64,000 nt of DNA from Oscillospiraceae bacterium (GCA_015068555.1 SVKI01000006.1:1-64000); one strand, 5' to 3'. Counted from the stretch's first letter, positions 52,114-61,979 are shown. A program made the numbers and translations. The notes: generated from the letters alone by a model not told the origin.

Positions 52114-54900
52114 CTATTGCCTGTTTTTTTCGCGGAGTTTTTCCATTTCTCCGTCCAGCACATCGAGCTTTTCGCCCATGGCCTTCCAATCATTTGCCGC
52201 CGCAGCTGCCTTAAATCCGTCATATTTCTCCAGCACACCTTGAATCACATCGGAAAGGTTTTCCAATTCACCCTCCGTTATGCCCGGCACATTCTGCTGT
52301 TCCTCATTTGCCTGCGGCACATTGGATCCCGTAGCAAAAACCGTTCGCAAAGCCTCCTCCAATGTCGGTTCCATGGCGATAGCATCACCAAATCCAACCA
52401 CGATTCTTTTCAACTCCGGCAAAGAGGCTTCATTTTGCGCCGTGATGTAAATCGGTTCTACATATAAAAGAGAGTTTCTGAACGGAACCACTAACATATT
52501 ACCGCGAATCACGGTAGAACCACCCTGTCCCCACAGCGTCATTTCGCGGGATATATCCGGATCATTATCAATTCGGTTTTCCATCTGAAGCGGGCCGTAA
52601 ACGGTTTCGTTTTTGGGGAAGCGATAGAGCTTTAATTCGCCGTAATGGTCTTCCGAGTTTCGCTGCACCAAAAGTCCTACCATATTATGCTTTCCCTGTA
52701 CAACAAACGGAAGCATCAGTACCATTTCGTTTTCTCCGTCAACCTCCATGATGTTGTAATAGGGTTCCATTGCAATTTCATTTTCATTGTATTTTTCTCT
52801 GGCGATGTCCCAAACATCCGCTCTGTCATAAAACTGTCCCGCATCTTTCACATGGTAACGCTGATACATCTCAGCCTGCACCTTGAACATATATTCCGGA
52901 ACACGAATATGAGAGGCTAAAGCCTGCGGAATTTCCTCTTTAGAAAACAAGTTCGGATAGATGTTACGATAGGCTCGTGCTATGGGGTCACTTTCATCCG
53001 TCAGATAAAACGTAACTTCACCGCTATAGGCATTCACCGTTGCCATAACAGAGTTCCGCAGGTAGTTGATGCCGTGATAGGGTTGCGCGTATGGATACCG
53101 AGAAGACGAGGTATATCCGTTCAATACCCAATAGAGCTCGCCATCATCTGAAATAAGCAGATAAGGATCTGCATCGTAATTGAAAAACGGAGCCACACGG
53201 TTAACACGATTCGTTACATTACGATTGATTAAAATGCGACTATTGTCATCCACATTGCCAGAAAACAACATCCGATAATCCCGATAATACAGGGCAAACA
53301 TAGCCCGCTTAAACAGGTTCATCTCGATACCGCCATCACCATCGTAAACAACTTCTACATCCTCTAAACCTGCCGAGTAATCTAATTCCTTGCTTTTGCC
53401 GCCAACAATTACATAATCGTTGGTGAGCTCACCATAGTAAATGCGTGGTTGGGTTATTTCAGGCATCCCCTCCGCAGAAACAGGCGGAATATCACGAATC
53501 AAGAACTCCGGTTGCCCTTCGGCTGTTACCTTATTTACAGGGCTTGCCACAGCACCAAAGCCATGGGTATAACGGAACACCCGATTGGCATAAGATTGTG
53601 CCGCCTCATCCAAATTTTCTTTATTCATTTCCCGCGCCGCCAAAAAGACTACATTCAGCTCGTCATTCAGCTTATAGGGCGCTACATCAACATCATTAAA
53701 TGTATAATATTTCCGCAAGAACTGCAGTTGATTATAACCTGTCAGGGTTGCGCCATAGTCTGCAATTCTCGTACCTGCCAGCCAGGTATCATCCTCTGTT
53801 AAAACGCTCTGATTCACTTCATAATCCGGGTCAAACTCTGTTTCTGTTACCCAGTCCAGACCGTAGGCCTCCCTGGTTGCCTCCATATTATAGGTGATAT
53901 ACGGGCTTTGCAAATTTCGCTCATTCGGGCTTACCACCAAGCCATCTACCAACACAGAAGCAAGCGAAAGAACAACAAAGCAAACCGGCACCAAAGCCAA
54001 AGCACACAGGGAGAAAAGATATTTCTTTCTATATAAAAAGAAAACCGCAAAAACAACGCTCACCAGCACCAGATACGGTGCAAAACCATAGTAACGTCGC
54101 CAGATGCCTGCTTCTACATACCCCGCACCAAACACTTCATTCTGCGCGCCAAAAGAGGAGTATAACACGTTCTCCGCCGAAAACTTATAGGTCAGCATTG
54201 AAAGCAGAAAATACACTATCGCCATCAGCACAACATGAAAAATAGCACCTTTTTCTGAACTGATGACCTCTTTTAAGCTTCTATGACCGTTTTTGACAAA
54301 CACAATAAAATACACAATAGCCGAAACAGCCGCTAACAGAATCAGCAAGGTTTTGAATCCGCCCACAAGACTCATTAAGAAAGGCCGCTGAAAGATATAG
54401 TAGCCTATGTCTTGCATAAATAAAGGGTCTGTTATATTGAAATTCTCTCGCCCTAAAGCAAGCAACAGCTTTTGATACATGGTTCCGCCTGCAACACCAC
54501 TAAAGGTAAGAGAAATCAAAGTGCTCAACAACCAGTACGGCCATTTCTTTCTCAAAATGGGCTGCGCTGTATTTTTATCAAAGGCATTTCGCTTAATCAA
54601 AAAGAGCGTAAACGCCGTCATGGCAAAAATCACAACAAACCCAAGCGCCTGCGTAGCAACACGAGCAACCAGATTCTTAATATAAATCGACGTATACTGC
54701 TCACCGATTTCTGCAATCTGCCAATATTCCATTAAAAAACCATACAGCGAGAATAGAAAAGAAAGGAGAACAAGTAAAACCAGTGCACCTATCCAAAATC
54801 CTTTTTTAAACCGCGGCTTTTTTAGCCCCCGAAAAGTTTCTTTAAAATCACCGTTTTCCGAGTCAAATCCTTTAAAACCAAAGTCTGAAAAACCGTTCAT
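52114..54900 (-). CDS. UPF0182 family large membrane protein
   Basis: A 928-residue protein with about seven helices in its first 330 residues (GFWIGALVLLVLLSFLFSLY onward) and a large extracytoplasmic part, ending in a charged coiled-coil-like tail (KLDVLDGEMEKLREKNRQ). Family blocks include NERNLQSPYITYNMEATREA and RYTHGFGAVASPVNKV. Function unknown in all organisms I know of. AGGAGG before the ATG; 15 bases after ftsY, probably one transcript. Confidence 0.9.
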   Translation of the reverse strand: MNGFSDFGFKGFDSENGDFKETFRGLKKPRFKKGFWIGALVLLVLLSFLFSLYGFLMEYWQIAEIGEQYTSIYIKNLVARVATQALGFVVIFAMTAFTLFLIKRNAFDKNTAQPILRKKWPYWLLSTLISLTFSGVAGGTMYQKLLLALGRENFNITDPLFMQDIGYYIFQRPFLMSLVGGFKTLLILLAAVSAIVYFIVFVKNGHRSLKEVISSEKGAIFHVVLMAIVYFLLSMLTYKFSAENVLYSSFGAQNEVFGAGYVEAGIWRRYYGFAPYLVLVSVVFAVFFLYRKKYLFSLCALALVPVCFVVLSLASVLVDGLVVSPNERNLQSPYITYNMEATREAYGLDWVTETEFDPDYEVNQSVLTEDDTWLAGTRIADYGATLTGYNQLQFLRKYYTFNDVDVAPYKLNDELNVVFLAAREMNKENLDEAAQSYANRVFRYTHGFGAVASPVNKVTAEGQPEFLIRDIPPVSAEGMPEITQPRIYYGELTNDYVIVGGKSKELDYSAGLEDVEVVYDGDGGIEMNLFKRAMFALYYRDYRMLFSGNVDDNSRILINRNVTNRVNRVAPFFNYDADPYLLISDDGELYWVLNGYTSSSRYPYAQPYHGINYLRNSVMATVNAYSGEVTFYLTDESDPIARAYRNIYPNLFSKEEIPQALASHIRVPEYMFKVQAEMYQRYHVKDAGQFYDRADVWDIAREKYNENEIAMEPYYNIMEVDGENEMVLMLPFVVQGKHNMVGLLVQRNSEDHYGELKLYRFPKNETVYGPLQMENRIDNDPDISREMTLWGQGGSTVIRGNMLVVPFRNSLLYVEPIYITAQNEASLPELKRIVVGFGDAIAMEPTLEEALRTVFATGSNVPQANEEQQNVPGITEGELENLSDVIQGVLEKYDGFKAAAAANDWKAMGEKLDVLDGEMEKLREKNRQ

Positions 54901-54915
54901 TGTATCCTCCTGCCA

Positions 54916-56076
54916 CTATTGTTCCTGTTCGGGAAATAACGCTTGTGCAAAAACTGCGGGGTCAAACGGACGCAAATCATCCATCTGCTCACCCACACCG
55001 ATAAATTTAACACCAATACCCTGCTCACGAGAGAGGGCAAGTATAACGCCACCTTTAGCCGTGCCGTCTAATTTAGTTAAAATAACACCGGTAATGCCTG
55101 CCGCGCGGGAAAATTCACGAGCCTGCACAAGCGCATTCTGACCTGTCGAAGCATCCAGCACCAGCAGCACTTCTAAAGAAGTTTCGCCGGTTTCTCTTTC
55201 CACCACACGACCGGTCTTTTTTAATTCTTCCATTAAGTTCTTTTTATTATGCAAACGACCGGCTGTGTCACAAATCACAAGGTCTGCTCCTCTTGCTTTT
55301 GCCGCCTGAATGCTGTCATACACAACAGCAGAAGGGTCTGCGCCTTCTCTGTGCTTTACAATGTCAACACCGGCTCGCTCGGCCCAGATTTCAAGCTGAT
55401 CAATCGCTGCTGCACGGAAGGTATCCCCGGCCGCAAGCACAACTTGCTTACCCTGCGTTTTATAATAATGCGCCAGTTTACCAATAGAGGTTGTTTTACC
55501 AACGCCGTTAACACCAATCACCAAAACCACGGCCGGCTTTGTGTCTATGTGCAGTTCTGTATCCTGCGCTGATAAAATCTCCGTTACAATCTCACGCAAA
55601 ACAGCCTTTAGTTCCTGTGCCTGAGAAAGGCCTCTTGCCTTCGCGCGCGCTTTTAATTCTTCAATTATGTAGGAAGATGTCTCGGCACCAATATCCGACA
55701 TAACAAGGGCTTCTTCCAGTTCTTCGTATAAATCTTCATCAATTTTGCCCAGGGATATCAATACCGCATCCACTTTATCAGAGATAGCTGTTCTGGTTTT
55801 TCCCAAACCCTCACGAAGGCGTGCAAAAAAGCCTTTTTTACTTGTTTCCTCTTCCTCTTCATTGTCAGCTTCTGGTTCTTCTTGTACCGGCTGCTCTTCT
55901 TCTGTGCTCACGGCTTCCTCCGGCACAAAAGCTTCTTCAATCTCTGCGGAAGGCTCTTCCGTACTCATCTCTTCTCCGCCGTCATTTTCTTCTAATTTTC
56001 CTACTGTTTCCAACAGGTCTTTAACAGCCTCTTCGGTTTTATTTTTTCCCTTTCTGTTAAAAAAGCCTTTAAACAT
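54916..56076 (-). CDS. ftsY: Signal recognition particle receptor FtsY
   Basis: SRP-type GTPase that docks ribosome-SRP complexes at the membrane. 386 residues: acidic linker (about 15-85), NG domain with VLVIGVNGVGKTTSIGKLAH, DTFRAAAIDQLEIWAERAGV, CDTAGRLHNKKNLMEEL and LTKLDGTAKGG. GAGGTG before the ATG. Neighbours are gpsA upstream and the UPF0182 gene downstream; no ffh in the window. Confidence 0.98.
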   Translation of the reverse strand: MFKGFFNRKGKNKTEEAVKDLLETVGKLEENDGGEEMSTEEPSAEIEEAFVPEEAVSTEEEQPVQEEPEADNEEEEETSKKGFFARLREGLGKTRTAISDKVDAVLISLGKIDEDLYEELEEALVMSDIGAETSSYIIEELKARAKARGLSQAQELKAVLREIVTEILSAQDTELHIDTKPAVVLVIGVNGVGKTTSIGKLAHYYKTQGKQVVLAAGDTFRAAAIDQLEIWAERAGVDIVKHREGADPSAVVYDSIQAAKARGADLVICDTAGRLHNKKNLMEELKKTGRVVERETGETSLEVLLVLDASTGQNALVQAREFSRAAGITGVILTKLDGTAKGGVILALSREQGIGVKFIGVGEQMDDLRPFDPAVFAQALFPEQEQ

Positions 56077-56104
56077 GCCTCTTCACCTCATCATGCGACA
56101 TATC

Positions 56105-57124
56105 TCATAAAACGCCGCCAATTACTTCCCGCTCACTCTCATTCTTCTTGTCACGCACCATCAGCTTCATCACCGCTGTTTTAGGATCCTGATGTTCAAA
56201 CAAGACACCGTAAGCCTGCTCCACAATAGGCATTTCCACACCTAAACGCTTGGCTAAAAGATACGCTGCTTTCGTGGTATAAAAGCCCTCCACAACCATT
56301 TTAACCTCTTCAATGGCCTCCTCCGGGCTCTTCCCCTGACCAATTAAAATACCTGCGCGACGATTGCGCGAATGCATGCTGGTACAGGTTACAATCAAAT
56401 CCCCCATGCCGGAAAGACCGCTGAAGGTGGCAAGTTTTGCACCCATTGCCACGCCTAAACGTGCAATTTCTGCCATGCCACGCGTCATTAACGCCGCTTT
56501 CGCGTTATCACCCAATCCGATTCCGTCAGCAATACCCGCACAAAGCGCAATCACATTTTTAAGTGCACCACCCAGTTCAACACCAACCATATCATTCCCC
56601 GTATAAACGCGGAATGTATCACACATGAGTATATCCTGCAGCATAGGCAAAATCTCAGCGTGTTCTGATGCAATCACATTCGTGGTCGGCAGTTTTCTGC
56701 CTACCTCTTCTGCATGAGAAGGACCAGACATAACGGCGAGTTTAGCCTGCGGAATGGCTTCATCAATCACTTCTGAGAGCCTTTTTTGTGTTTCTTGCTC
56801 TAAACCTTTAGAAGCATTCACAATCACGGTTCCCTCTGCCACATAAGCAGAAAGTGCCTGTGCTGTCTTTTTAATTGCCTGAGAAGGCGTTACCATAAAA
56901 ATAACTTCCGCCCCCTGTGCCGCCTGTTCTAACGACGAGGTATAACAAATATTGTCCGGCAGCGATACGCCGGGCAAAAAGCGCTTATTTTCTTTATCTT
57001 TAAAAAGCGCCTCTGATTCCTCTTTAAAATATGACCAAAGGGTCACATCGTGACCGTTTCCGGCTAAAAGCGAGGCAATGGCTGTTCCCCAACCGCCTGA
57101 TCCGATGACAGCTATTTTTTTCAT
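56105..57124 (-). CDS. gpsA: Glycerol-3-phosphate dehydrogenase [NAD(P)+]
   Basis: Makes sn-glycerol-3-phosphate for phospholipids. 339 residues with IAVIGSGGWGTAIASLLAGN, VMSGPSHAEEV, the catalytic lysine in ELGGALKNVIALCAGIADG and CTSMHSRNRRAGILIGQG. AAGGAG precedes the ATG. Eight bases after plsY, whose enzyme uses its product. Confidence 0.98.
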   Translation of the reverse strand: MKKIAVIGSGGWGTAIASLLAGNGHDVTLWSYFKEESEALFKDKENKRFLPGVSLPDNICYTSSLEQAAQGAEVIFMVTPSQAIKKTAQALSAYVAEGTVIVNASKGLEQETQKRLSEVIDEAIPQAKLAVMSGPSHAEEVGRKLPTTNVIASEHAEILPMLQDILMCDTFRVYTGNDMVGVELGGALKNVIALCAGIADGIGLGDNAKAALMTRGMAEIARLGVAMGAKLATFSGLSGMGDLIVTCTSMHSRNRRAGILIGQGKSPEEAIEEVKMVVEGFYTTKAAYLLAKRLGVEMPIVEQAYGVLFEHQDPKTAVMKLMVRDKKNESEREVIGGVL

Positions 57125-57131
57125 AAACTCT

Positions 57132-57800
57132 CTACTCCTTTTTATTGGCTTTTGCCCCCAGTTTCGACTCCGTACCCGTTCTCAGACGGGTGATATTAGC
57201 TCTATGGCGATATACCGCCAAAGCAGAAATAACAAGCGACAATGCAATGTAATAGGGTACTGTCGGTTCATCCGGCTTAATGTTAAACACAATCACAAAT
57301 AAGGGATACAAAATAGCACTGGTAATCGAAGCAAGCGAAACATAACGCGTTACACCAACCACCAAGGCAAACACGATCAAAAGCAAGATTGCAATGCGAT
57401 AATCAAGCACCATAATCAGTCCCCAGGAGGCTAATATCCCCTTGCCGCCCCGAAAACCGAAATATACCGGGAAATTATGACCTAAAACCGCTCCAAACCC
57501 GGCCAGATACTGCGCATATAGGCTCATATCAGTTGCGGTTGGATCTAAAAAGCGTGCTACTGTCTTAGCTAATAAAACAGCAACAACAGATTTTAACAAG
57601 TCAAACAAAAAAACTGTAGCCGCCGTTTTTTTGCCCAAAACGCGCAATGCATTTGTCATACCTGCATTTTTGCTTCCTTCTTTTCGAATATCTACGCCTA
57701 AAATTTTTCCAATAATGATAGAAGCATTTAGGCTACCCAGTAAATATCCACCAATTAAACACGCCGCTAAAAAAGCAAACAGTATTGCGTTTTGCACCAT
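57132..57800 (-). CDS. plsY: Glycerol-3-phosphate acyltransferase PlsY
   Basis: Membrane enzyme that moves an acyl group from acyl-phosphate to glycerol-3-phosphate. 222 residues with five or more helices and the motifs GGYLLGSLNASIIIGKI, KEGSKNAGMTNALRVLGKK and GHNFPVYFGFRGGKGI. The ATG at 57800 follows GAGG; an earlier ATG at 57815 is possible. The C-terminus extends past the usual end with a basic tail. Confidence 0.95.
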   Translation of the reverse strand: MVQNAILFAFLAACLIGGYLLGSLNASIIIGKILGVDIRKEGSKNAGMTNALRVLGKKTAATVFLFDLLKSVVAVLLAKTVARFLDPTATDMSLYAQYLAGFGAVLGHNFPVYFGFRGGKGILASWGLIMVLDYRIAILLLIVFALVVGVTRYVSLASITSAILYPLFVIVFNIKPDEPTVPYYIALSLVISALAVYRHRANITRLRTGTESKLGAKANKKE

Positions 57801-57821
57801 AATCACCTCATACAATCTCTT

Positions 57822-59153
57822 TTAATCTTTGGTTTCATCACCGCGTTCACGTATAACAAAACGAACCGGCGTTCCTTCTAAACCAAACACCCCTCGAATC
57901 TGATTTTCCAGGTATCGCACATAAGAAAAATGTGCTAATTCTCTTCTGTTCACAAACAAAACAAAGGTCGGCGGCGCCGTTGACGCCTGCGTCATGTAGT
58001 AAATCTTCAAGCGCTTACCTTTGTCAGACGGTGGTTGTACGCGCATGGTTGCCTCATTGAGCACATCGTTTAAGGCACCTGTCCGAATCCGCATGGTATT
58101 CTGCTCACGCACATAATTGACCAGTTCAAACAGGCGGTCAAGACGCTGACCTGTTTTAGCCGATATGAACACAATCGGTGCGTATTGCATAAAGGCAAGG
58201 CCTTCTATCACTTTTTTACGAAAAGCATCCATCGTCTTTCCGTCTTTTTCAATCAAATCCCATTTATTCACTGCAATCACGCAAGCTTTGCCCTGCTCAT
58301 GCGCATATCCTGCAATTTTACTGTCTTGCTCGGTAACGCCTTCTTCAGCATCAATCATAATCACGCAAACATCCGCCCTGTCTACAGCACCTAAAGAGCG
58401 AATCACGCTATATTGCTCAACGCCCTGCTCCACGCGGCTCTTGCGGCGCATACCCGCCGTGTCAATAAAAATATAATCACGATCATTACGGGTCACTTTT
58501 GCATCAATCGCGTCACGCGTTGTGCCGGCAATATTGCTGACAATCACGCGTTCCTCACCCAAAAGGGTATTAATGAGCGAAGACTTACCCACGTTCGGTT
58601 TTCCCACTAAGGCCACCTTTAAAGCATCATCTTCCTCTGCCTCTTCATCGCCCGGCTCAGGGAACAGGCGAATCACTTCATCCAGCAAGTCACCAACACC
58701 CAGACCGTGAATGGACGAAACAGGCATTGGATCACCAAGACCCAAATTATAAAATTCATATAACTCCATCGGTGGCTGACCAATGTTATCCACCTTGTTC
58801 ACCACCAAAAGCACAGGTTTGCCGGATTTCTGCAACATTGCTGCCACGTCGGCATCTGCCGCAACCAGTCCGTCATGCACATTCGTCATCAATAACAGTA
58901 CATCCGCCTGAGATATAGCTAACTCTGCCTGTTTTCTCATACCGGTCAGAATCACATCGTCACCGGCTTCAATGCCGCCTGTATCAATCAGGAAGAATTC
59001 CCGCCCGCACCACTCTGCATCCATATAGATGCGATCACGGGTTACGCCCGGCGAGTCATCCACAATCGAAACGCGCGCTCCAACAATTTTATTAAATAAG
59101 GTAGATTTTCCCACATTTGGTCTGCCCACTATGGCAACTACCGGTTTTTTCAT
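57822..59153 (-). CDS. der: Ribosome-associated GTPase Der (EngA)
   Basis: Double GTPase for 50S assembly, 443 residues: first G domain from VAIVGRPNVGKSTLFNKIVG, second from VALVGKPNVGKSSLINTLLG with DTAGMRRKSRVEQGVEQYSV, and the C-terminal KH-like domain. The ATG at 59153 has GGGAG upstream; an ATG 16 codons earlier lacks a ribosome site. Followed by plsY and gpsA, the usual order. Confidence 0.98.
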   Translation of the reverse strand: MKKPVVAIVGRPNVGKSTLFNKIVGARVSIVDDSPGVTRDRIYMDAEWCGREFFLIDTGGIEAGDDVILTGMRKQAELAISQADVLLLMTNVHDGLVAADADVAAMLQKSGKPVLLVVNKVDNIGQPPMELYEFYNLGLGDPMPVSSIHGLGVGDLLDEVIRLFPEPGDEEAEEDDALKVALVGKPNVGKSSLINTLLGEERVIVSNIAGTTRDAIDAKVTRNDRDYIFIDTAGMRRKSRVEQGVEQYSVIRSLGAVDRADVCVIMIDAEEGVTEQDSKIAGYAHEQGKACVIAVNKWDLIEKDGKTMDAFRKKVIEGLAFMQYAPIVFISAKTGQRLDRLFELVNYVREQNTMRIRTGALNDVLNEATMRVQPPSDKGKRLKIYYMTQASTAPPTFVLFVNRRELAHFSYVRYLENQIRGVFGLEGTPVRFVIRERGDETKD

Positions 59154-59201
59154 GGTTAAACTCCCTTCTGCAAACCATTCGGTCTGCCCGGTCATTTGCA
59201 T

Positions 59202-60509
59202 TCATCCTTCTAACAGTGTATGCAAAAAAACAAATCCATCGTTTGCCGTTTGCACAACCGGAACCCCTAAAGCGTGTTCTGCTTCACACAGGGTGATATC
59301 ATCTAAAAATATATCTTCATCTGCTTTTAACATCGCATCAGGTATTAACATTCTGTCACAGGAAAAGGCCTTTGCCTGCTCTATCAAGTCGCGTCCGCCA
59401 ATCAGGCCTGCAACTGTCACGTGCTCACCAAACAAGGTGTTTTCCACGCCCAGCACTTCTGCCTGCAAATCAGGGTATTGCTGTTTTGCCAGGGTAAGCA
59501 AATCACAAATAAACGGCTGTGCCAGCTTACCTGTTGCAATCAGCGTTTTCCCAAAATATTTCTGCACAGGCTTTTCTTCTAAGGCCTGCCTGAATTCTTC
59601 CTGAAAATTAGCTTCCATCCCAACGCCGTTTTCAATTTGCGGAAAATCTTCATAGGCCTCATACGGCGGCAGTGGCAGTCCGGCCAACAGGTAAAATTCG
59701 TCACTTAAATACACAAATCGTGTGCCAAGCTCCTCTACAAATTTTTGCTGATACGCCTCCACTTGCCGCACCACCTGCAAAGCGTCTTCTTGGGTAAAGG
59801 CCTCTAAAGGATATAAGTCTTCCCGGTAACGGGTCAAGCCTACCGGCACCACCGAAACACTTGCCGCAGCCGGATGAAAAGAAGCAAGGTCCTGAAGCGT
59901 TCTGTCAAGTTCAGCACCATCATTGACATGCTTGCATAACACAATTTGCATGTTCATGGTTATGCCACCTGTCTCTAACATACGCATATAGTCAAGCAGT
60001 CGGCCTGCATGCCTGTTCTTCAGCATTTTCTCGCGTAATTTGGGGTTCGTGGTATGAACCGAAATGTTCACCGGCGAAACATGATAGTCAATCAGTCTTT
60101 GCACATCTTTTGGTAACATATTCGTCATAGTTACATAATTACCGTATAAAAATGAAAGTCTTGAATCATCATCCTTAAAATATAAAGACTGCCTCATATT
60201 TGGCGGCAACTGGTCAATAAAGCAAAAAATGCAACGATTAGAGCAACTTTTTGCTTCATCGAATAAATATGAAGAAAAGGTTATGCCCAAATCTTCCATA
60301 TCCTCATTTTCAATTTCATATTCAATCAGGTCGCCATTCTTTTTTTCAACCGTCAACAGAATTTCAGCCGAGGCTGTCAAGAACTGATAATCTAAAAAAT
60401 CTGCAATTTTTTTGCCGTTTACACGGCATACTACATCACCCTGCTCAAGACCCAGTTCATCTGCAATACTGCCACTGATCACTTCAGCTATAATCGCCTT
60501 TTTACGCAA
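59202..60509 (-). CDS. DUF512 radical-SAM protein with PDZ-like start
   Basis: A 435-residue protein: N-terminal PDZ-like region (about 5-70, ISGSIADELGLEQGDVVCRV), radical-SAM cluster Cys in CSNRCIFC (C89, C93, C96) and the DUF512 part (about 220-425) with VLGVENTLFGEHVTVAGLIG. Function unknown; often found beside der. The start is TTG at 60509 with AGGGGGG upstream; the frame continues further upstream but only into the rpmF terminator. AdoMet-radical chemistry is inferred from the Cys motif. Confidence 0.88.
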   Translation of the reverse strand: MRKKAIIAEVISGSIADELGLEQGDVVCRVNGKKIADFLDYQFLTASAEILLTVEKKNGDLIEYEIENEDMEDLGITFSSYLFDEAKSCSNRCIFCFIDQLPPNMRQSLYFKDDDSRLSFLYGNYVTMTNMLPKDVQRLIDYHVSPVNISVHTTNPKLREKMLKNRHAGRLLDYMRMLETGGITMNMQIVLCKHVNDGAELDRTLQDLASFHPAAASVSVVPVGLTRYREDLYPLEAFTQEDALQVVRQVEAYQQKFVEELGTRFVYLSDEFYLLAGLPLPPYEAYEDFPQIENGVGMEANFQEEFRQALEEKPVQKYFGKTLIATGKLAQPFICDLLTLAKQQYPDLQAEVLGVENTLFGEHVTVAGLIGGRDLIEQAKAFSCDRMLIPDAMLKADEDIFLDDITLCEAEHALGVPVVQTANDGFVFLHTLLEG

Positions 60510-60546
60510 GGATGGCCCCCCTGTTCTTTTTAAACTTCCATAATTA

Positions 60547-60578
60547 TAAAAATAGAGAAGACGAGCCGCCTTCTCTAT
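60547..60578 (-). terminator. Terminator of yceD-rpmF
   Basis: ATAGAGAAG (60552-60560) and CTTCTCTAT (60570-60578) form a perfect nine-pair stem followed on the minus strand by TTTTATAA. Confidence 0.8.
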
Positions 60579-60595
60579 CCGCAAGCAAAATCGAA

Positions 60596-60775
60596 TTATT
60601 CAGCTTTGGCGATAACTTCTTTGCCCTTGTAATATCCACAAGCCTTGCAGACTCTGTGGGGCATAATAAATTCGCCACAGCGAGGACATGTAACGATGCC
60701 CGGAACCGCCAGTTTCCAATTGGCTCTTCTCTTATCACGTCTTGCTTTCGAGGTCTTTCTCTTAGGTACTGCCAT
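60596..60775 (-). CDS. rpmF: 50S ribosomal protein L32
   Basis: 59-residue ribosomal protein, [20 protein letters not shown] onward, with a four-Cys zinc ribbon (CPRCGEF and CKACGYY). AGGAGG-like GGAGGTG lies before the ATG. It follows yceD by 65 bases, the common pairing, and is shorter than most automatic length limits. A longer frame overlapping it in another phase is not a gene. Confidence 0.97.
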   Translation of the reverse strand: MAVPKRKTSKARRDKRRANWKLAVPGIVTCPRCGEFIMPHRVCKACGYYKGKEVIAKAE

Positions 60776-60840
60776 TTGCTACACCTCCTATTAATCAGGC
60801 ACAACAGTTTCACTGCCGGCCATAATTTACTCATTTCTTG

Positions 60841-61332
60841 TTATTGCAATAAGTTCTTAAGACCTGCCAGGCGCGGATCTATATCATCCTCGCAACAATT
60901 ACAGGTTGTTTCGTTCAAATCTGCACCACACATTGCGCATAGGCCCTTGCAGTCAGCCTTGCACAAATAGCGTGCTTGCAAACTGAGCAGAATTTCCGGC
61001 CACACAATTTCATTCAGGTCAATTGTGGTCCCGGTTAAAGGAATGATTGCATCTTTATCACTCACCTCGGCCGAATCATCAGCGATGGTCTCAAAAACTG
61101 AAACCGAAAAGCTCTGCACTGTCATGGTAACACAACGTGCACAAGGAACGCTAAAGCTACCTTTTGCTTCTGCTTCAAATTCTAAAACACCGCCCACATT
61201 GGTAAGTGTACCGGAAAATGCGGCATCATCATGAAAATGAACATCACCGCTATCAGCCGGAGGATCCAGCTTTCCTTCCAGACAGACACGTGCGCCGTCA
61301 ACTTTTAAAATCTCTTGTACATCAAAAATCAC
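60841..61332 (-). CDS. YceD/DUF177 protein
   Basis: 163-residue protein of the DUF177 family, linked to 23S rRNA maturation in other organisms. Shows the EAEAKGSFSVPCARCVTMTV region, a second Cys group CKADCKGLCAMCGADL and CNCCEDDIDPRLAGLKNLLQ at the end. Start taken as the GTG at 61332, nine bases after GGGGA; a GTG three codons earlier abuts that site. First gene of the yceD-rpmF transcript. Confidence 0.92.
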   Translation of the reverse strand: MIFDVQEILKVDGARVCLEGKLDPPADSGDVHFHDDAAFSGTLTNVGGVLEFEAEAKGSFSVPCARCVTMTVQSFSVSVFETIADDSAEVSDKDAIIPLTGTTIDLNEIVWPEILLSLQARYLCKADCKGLCAMCGADLNETTCNCCEDDIDPRLAGLKNLLQ

Positions 61333-61355
61333 AGCACCCACTCCCCTAACTGTAG

Positions 61356-61384
61356 ATTATAGCGAATAAACGCCCGATTGTCAA
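61356..61384 (-). promoter_or_regulatory. Promoter of yceD-rpmF
   Basis: Minus-strand TTGACA (61379-61384), 17-base spacer, TATAAT (61356-61361): full consensus. Confidence 0.9.
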
Positions 61385-61539
61385 CCTTTTTTTCTTATTT
61401 TTTCCTAATCTGTTCAATATTTATAAAGAATTTACAATTCCCCTATTCCGTCTCTTACATGTTTTTCCGCCAATCATACGAATTATGCATGAAACAAATC
61501 GCCACAAAAATGGAATTTTTAACAAAAATATTCCAATAC

Positions 61540-61568
61540 TTGACAAAAAATTATTTGTGTGCTATTAT
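61540..61568 (+). promoter_or_regulatory. Promoter of veg
   Basis: TTGACA (61540-61545), 17-base spacer, TATTAT (61563-61568). The Bacillus veg promoter is also very strong. Confidence 0.85.
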
Positions 61569-61595
61569 ATATTATAAGAAGGTTTACAGGAGGAT

Positions 61596-61871
61596 ATGGC
61601 GGTGATTGAAAAATCTGATATTCAGCGGGTAAAAACCCTGCTGACACAAAATATCGGTAAGCGGATTCGTTTATCCGCAAAAAAAGGAAGAAAACGTGTA
61701 ATCGTCCGGCACGGTGTTATCAAAGAAACATATCCCTCTATTTTTGTAGTAACACTTGACAGTATCTCGGAATTTGCCACCACCGAACGGACCGTGTCTT
61801 TCAGCTACGCTGATTTATTAACCAAATCCATCGAAATAACCGTAGTTGACAGCAAGCTGGACATTGTCTGA
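61596..61871 (+). CDS. veg: Veg protein
   Basis: 91-residue protein of the Veg/DUF1021 family, linked in Bacillus to biofilm matrix control and spore outgrowth. Family core: IGKRIRLSAKKGRKRVIVRH, then IKETYPSIFVVTLDSI and VSFSYADLLTKSIEI. AGGAGG precedes ATG-GCG-GTG; either the ATG (61596) or the GTG two codons on could be used. Single-gene transcript. Confidence 0.94.
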   Translation: MAVIEKSDIQRVKTLLTQNIGKRIRLSAKKGRKRVIVRHGVIKETYPSIFVVTLDSISEFATTERTVSFSYADLLTKSIEITVVDSKLDIV

Positions 61872-61897
61872 CATGCCAAAAGAAGACTGCTATTATG

Positions 61898-61932
61898 CAC
61901 GGCGCAGAGTCATCTGCGCATTTTCTTTTTCT
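61898..61932 (+). terminator. Terminator of veg
   Basis: GCGCAGA (61902-61908) and TCTGCGC (61913-61919) pair around GTCA, followed by ATTTTCTTTTTC. Confidence 0.8.
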
Positions 61933-61979
61933 TCGCATACATCTTTTTGCATGTAATTTTGCACAACATGAAAAAATAC

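Noticed and set aside
60544-60834. A 96-codon minus-strand frame over rpmF
   Set aside because: Different phase from the clear L32 protein, which has the full zinc ribbon and a ribosome site.
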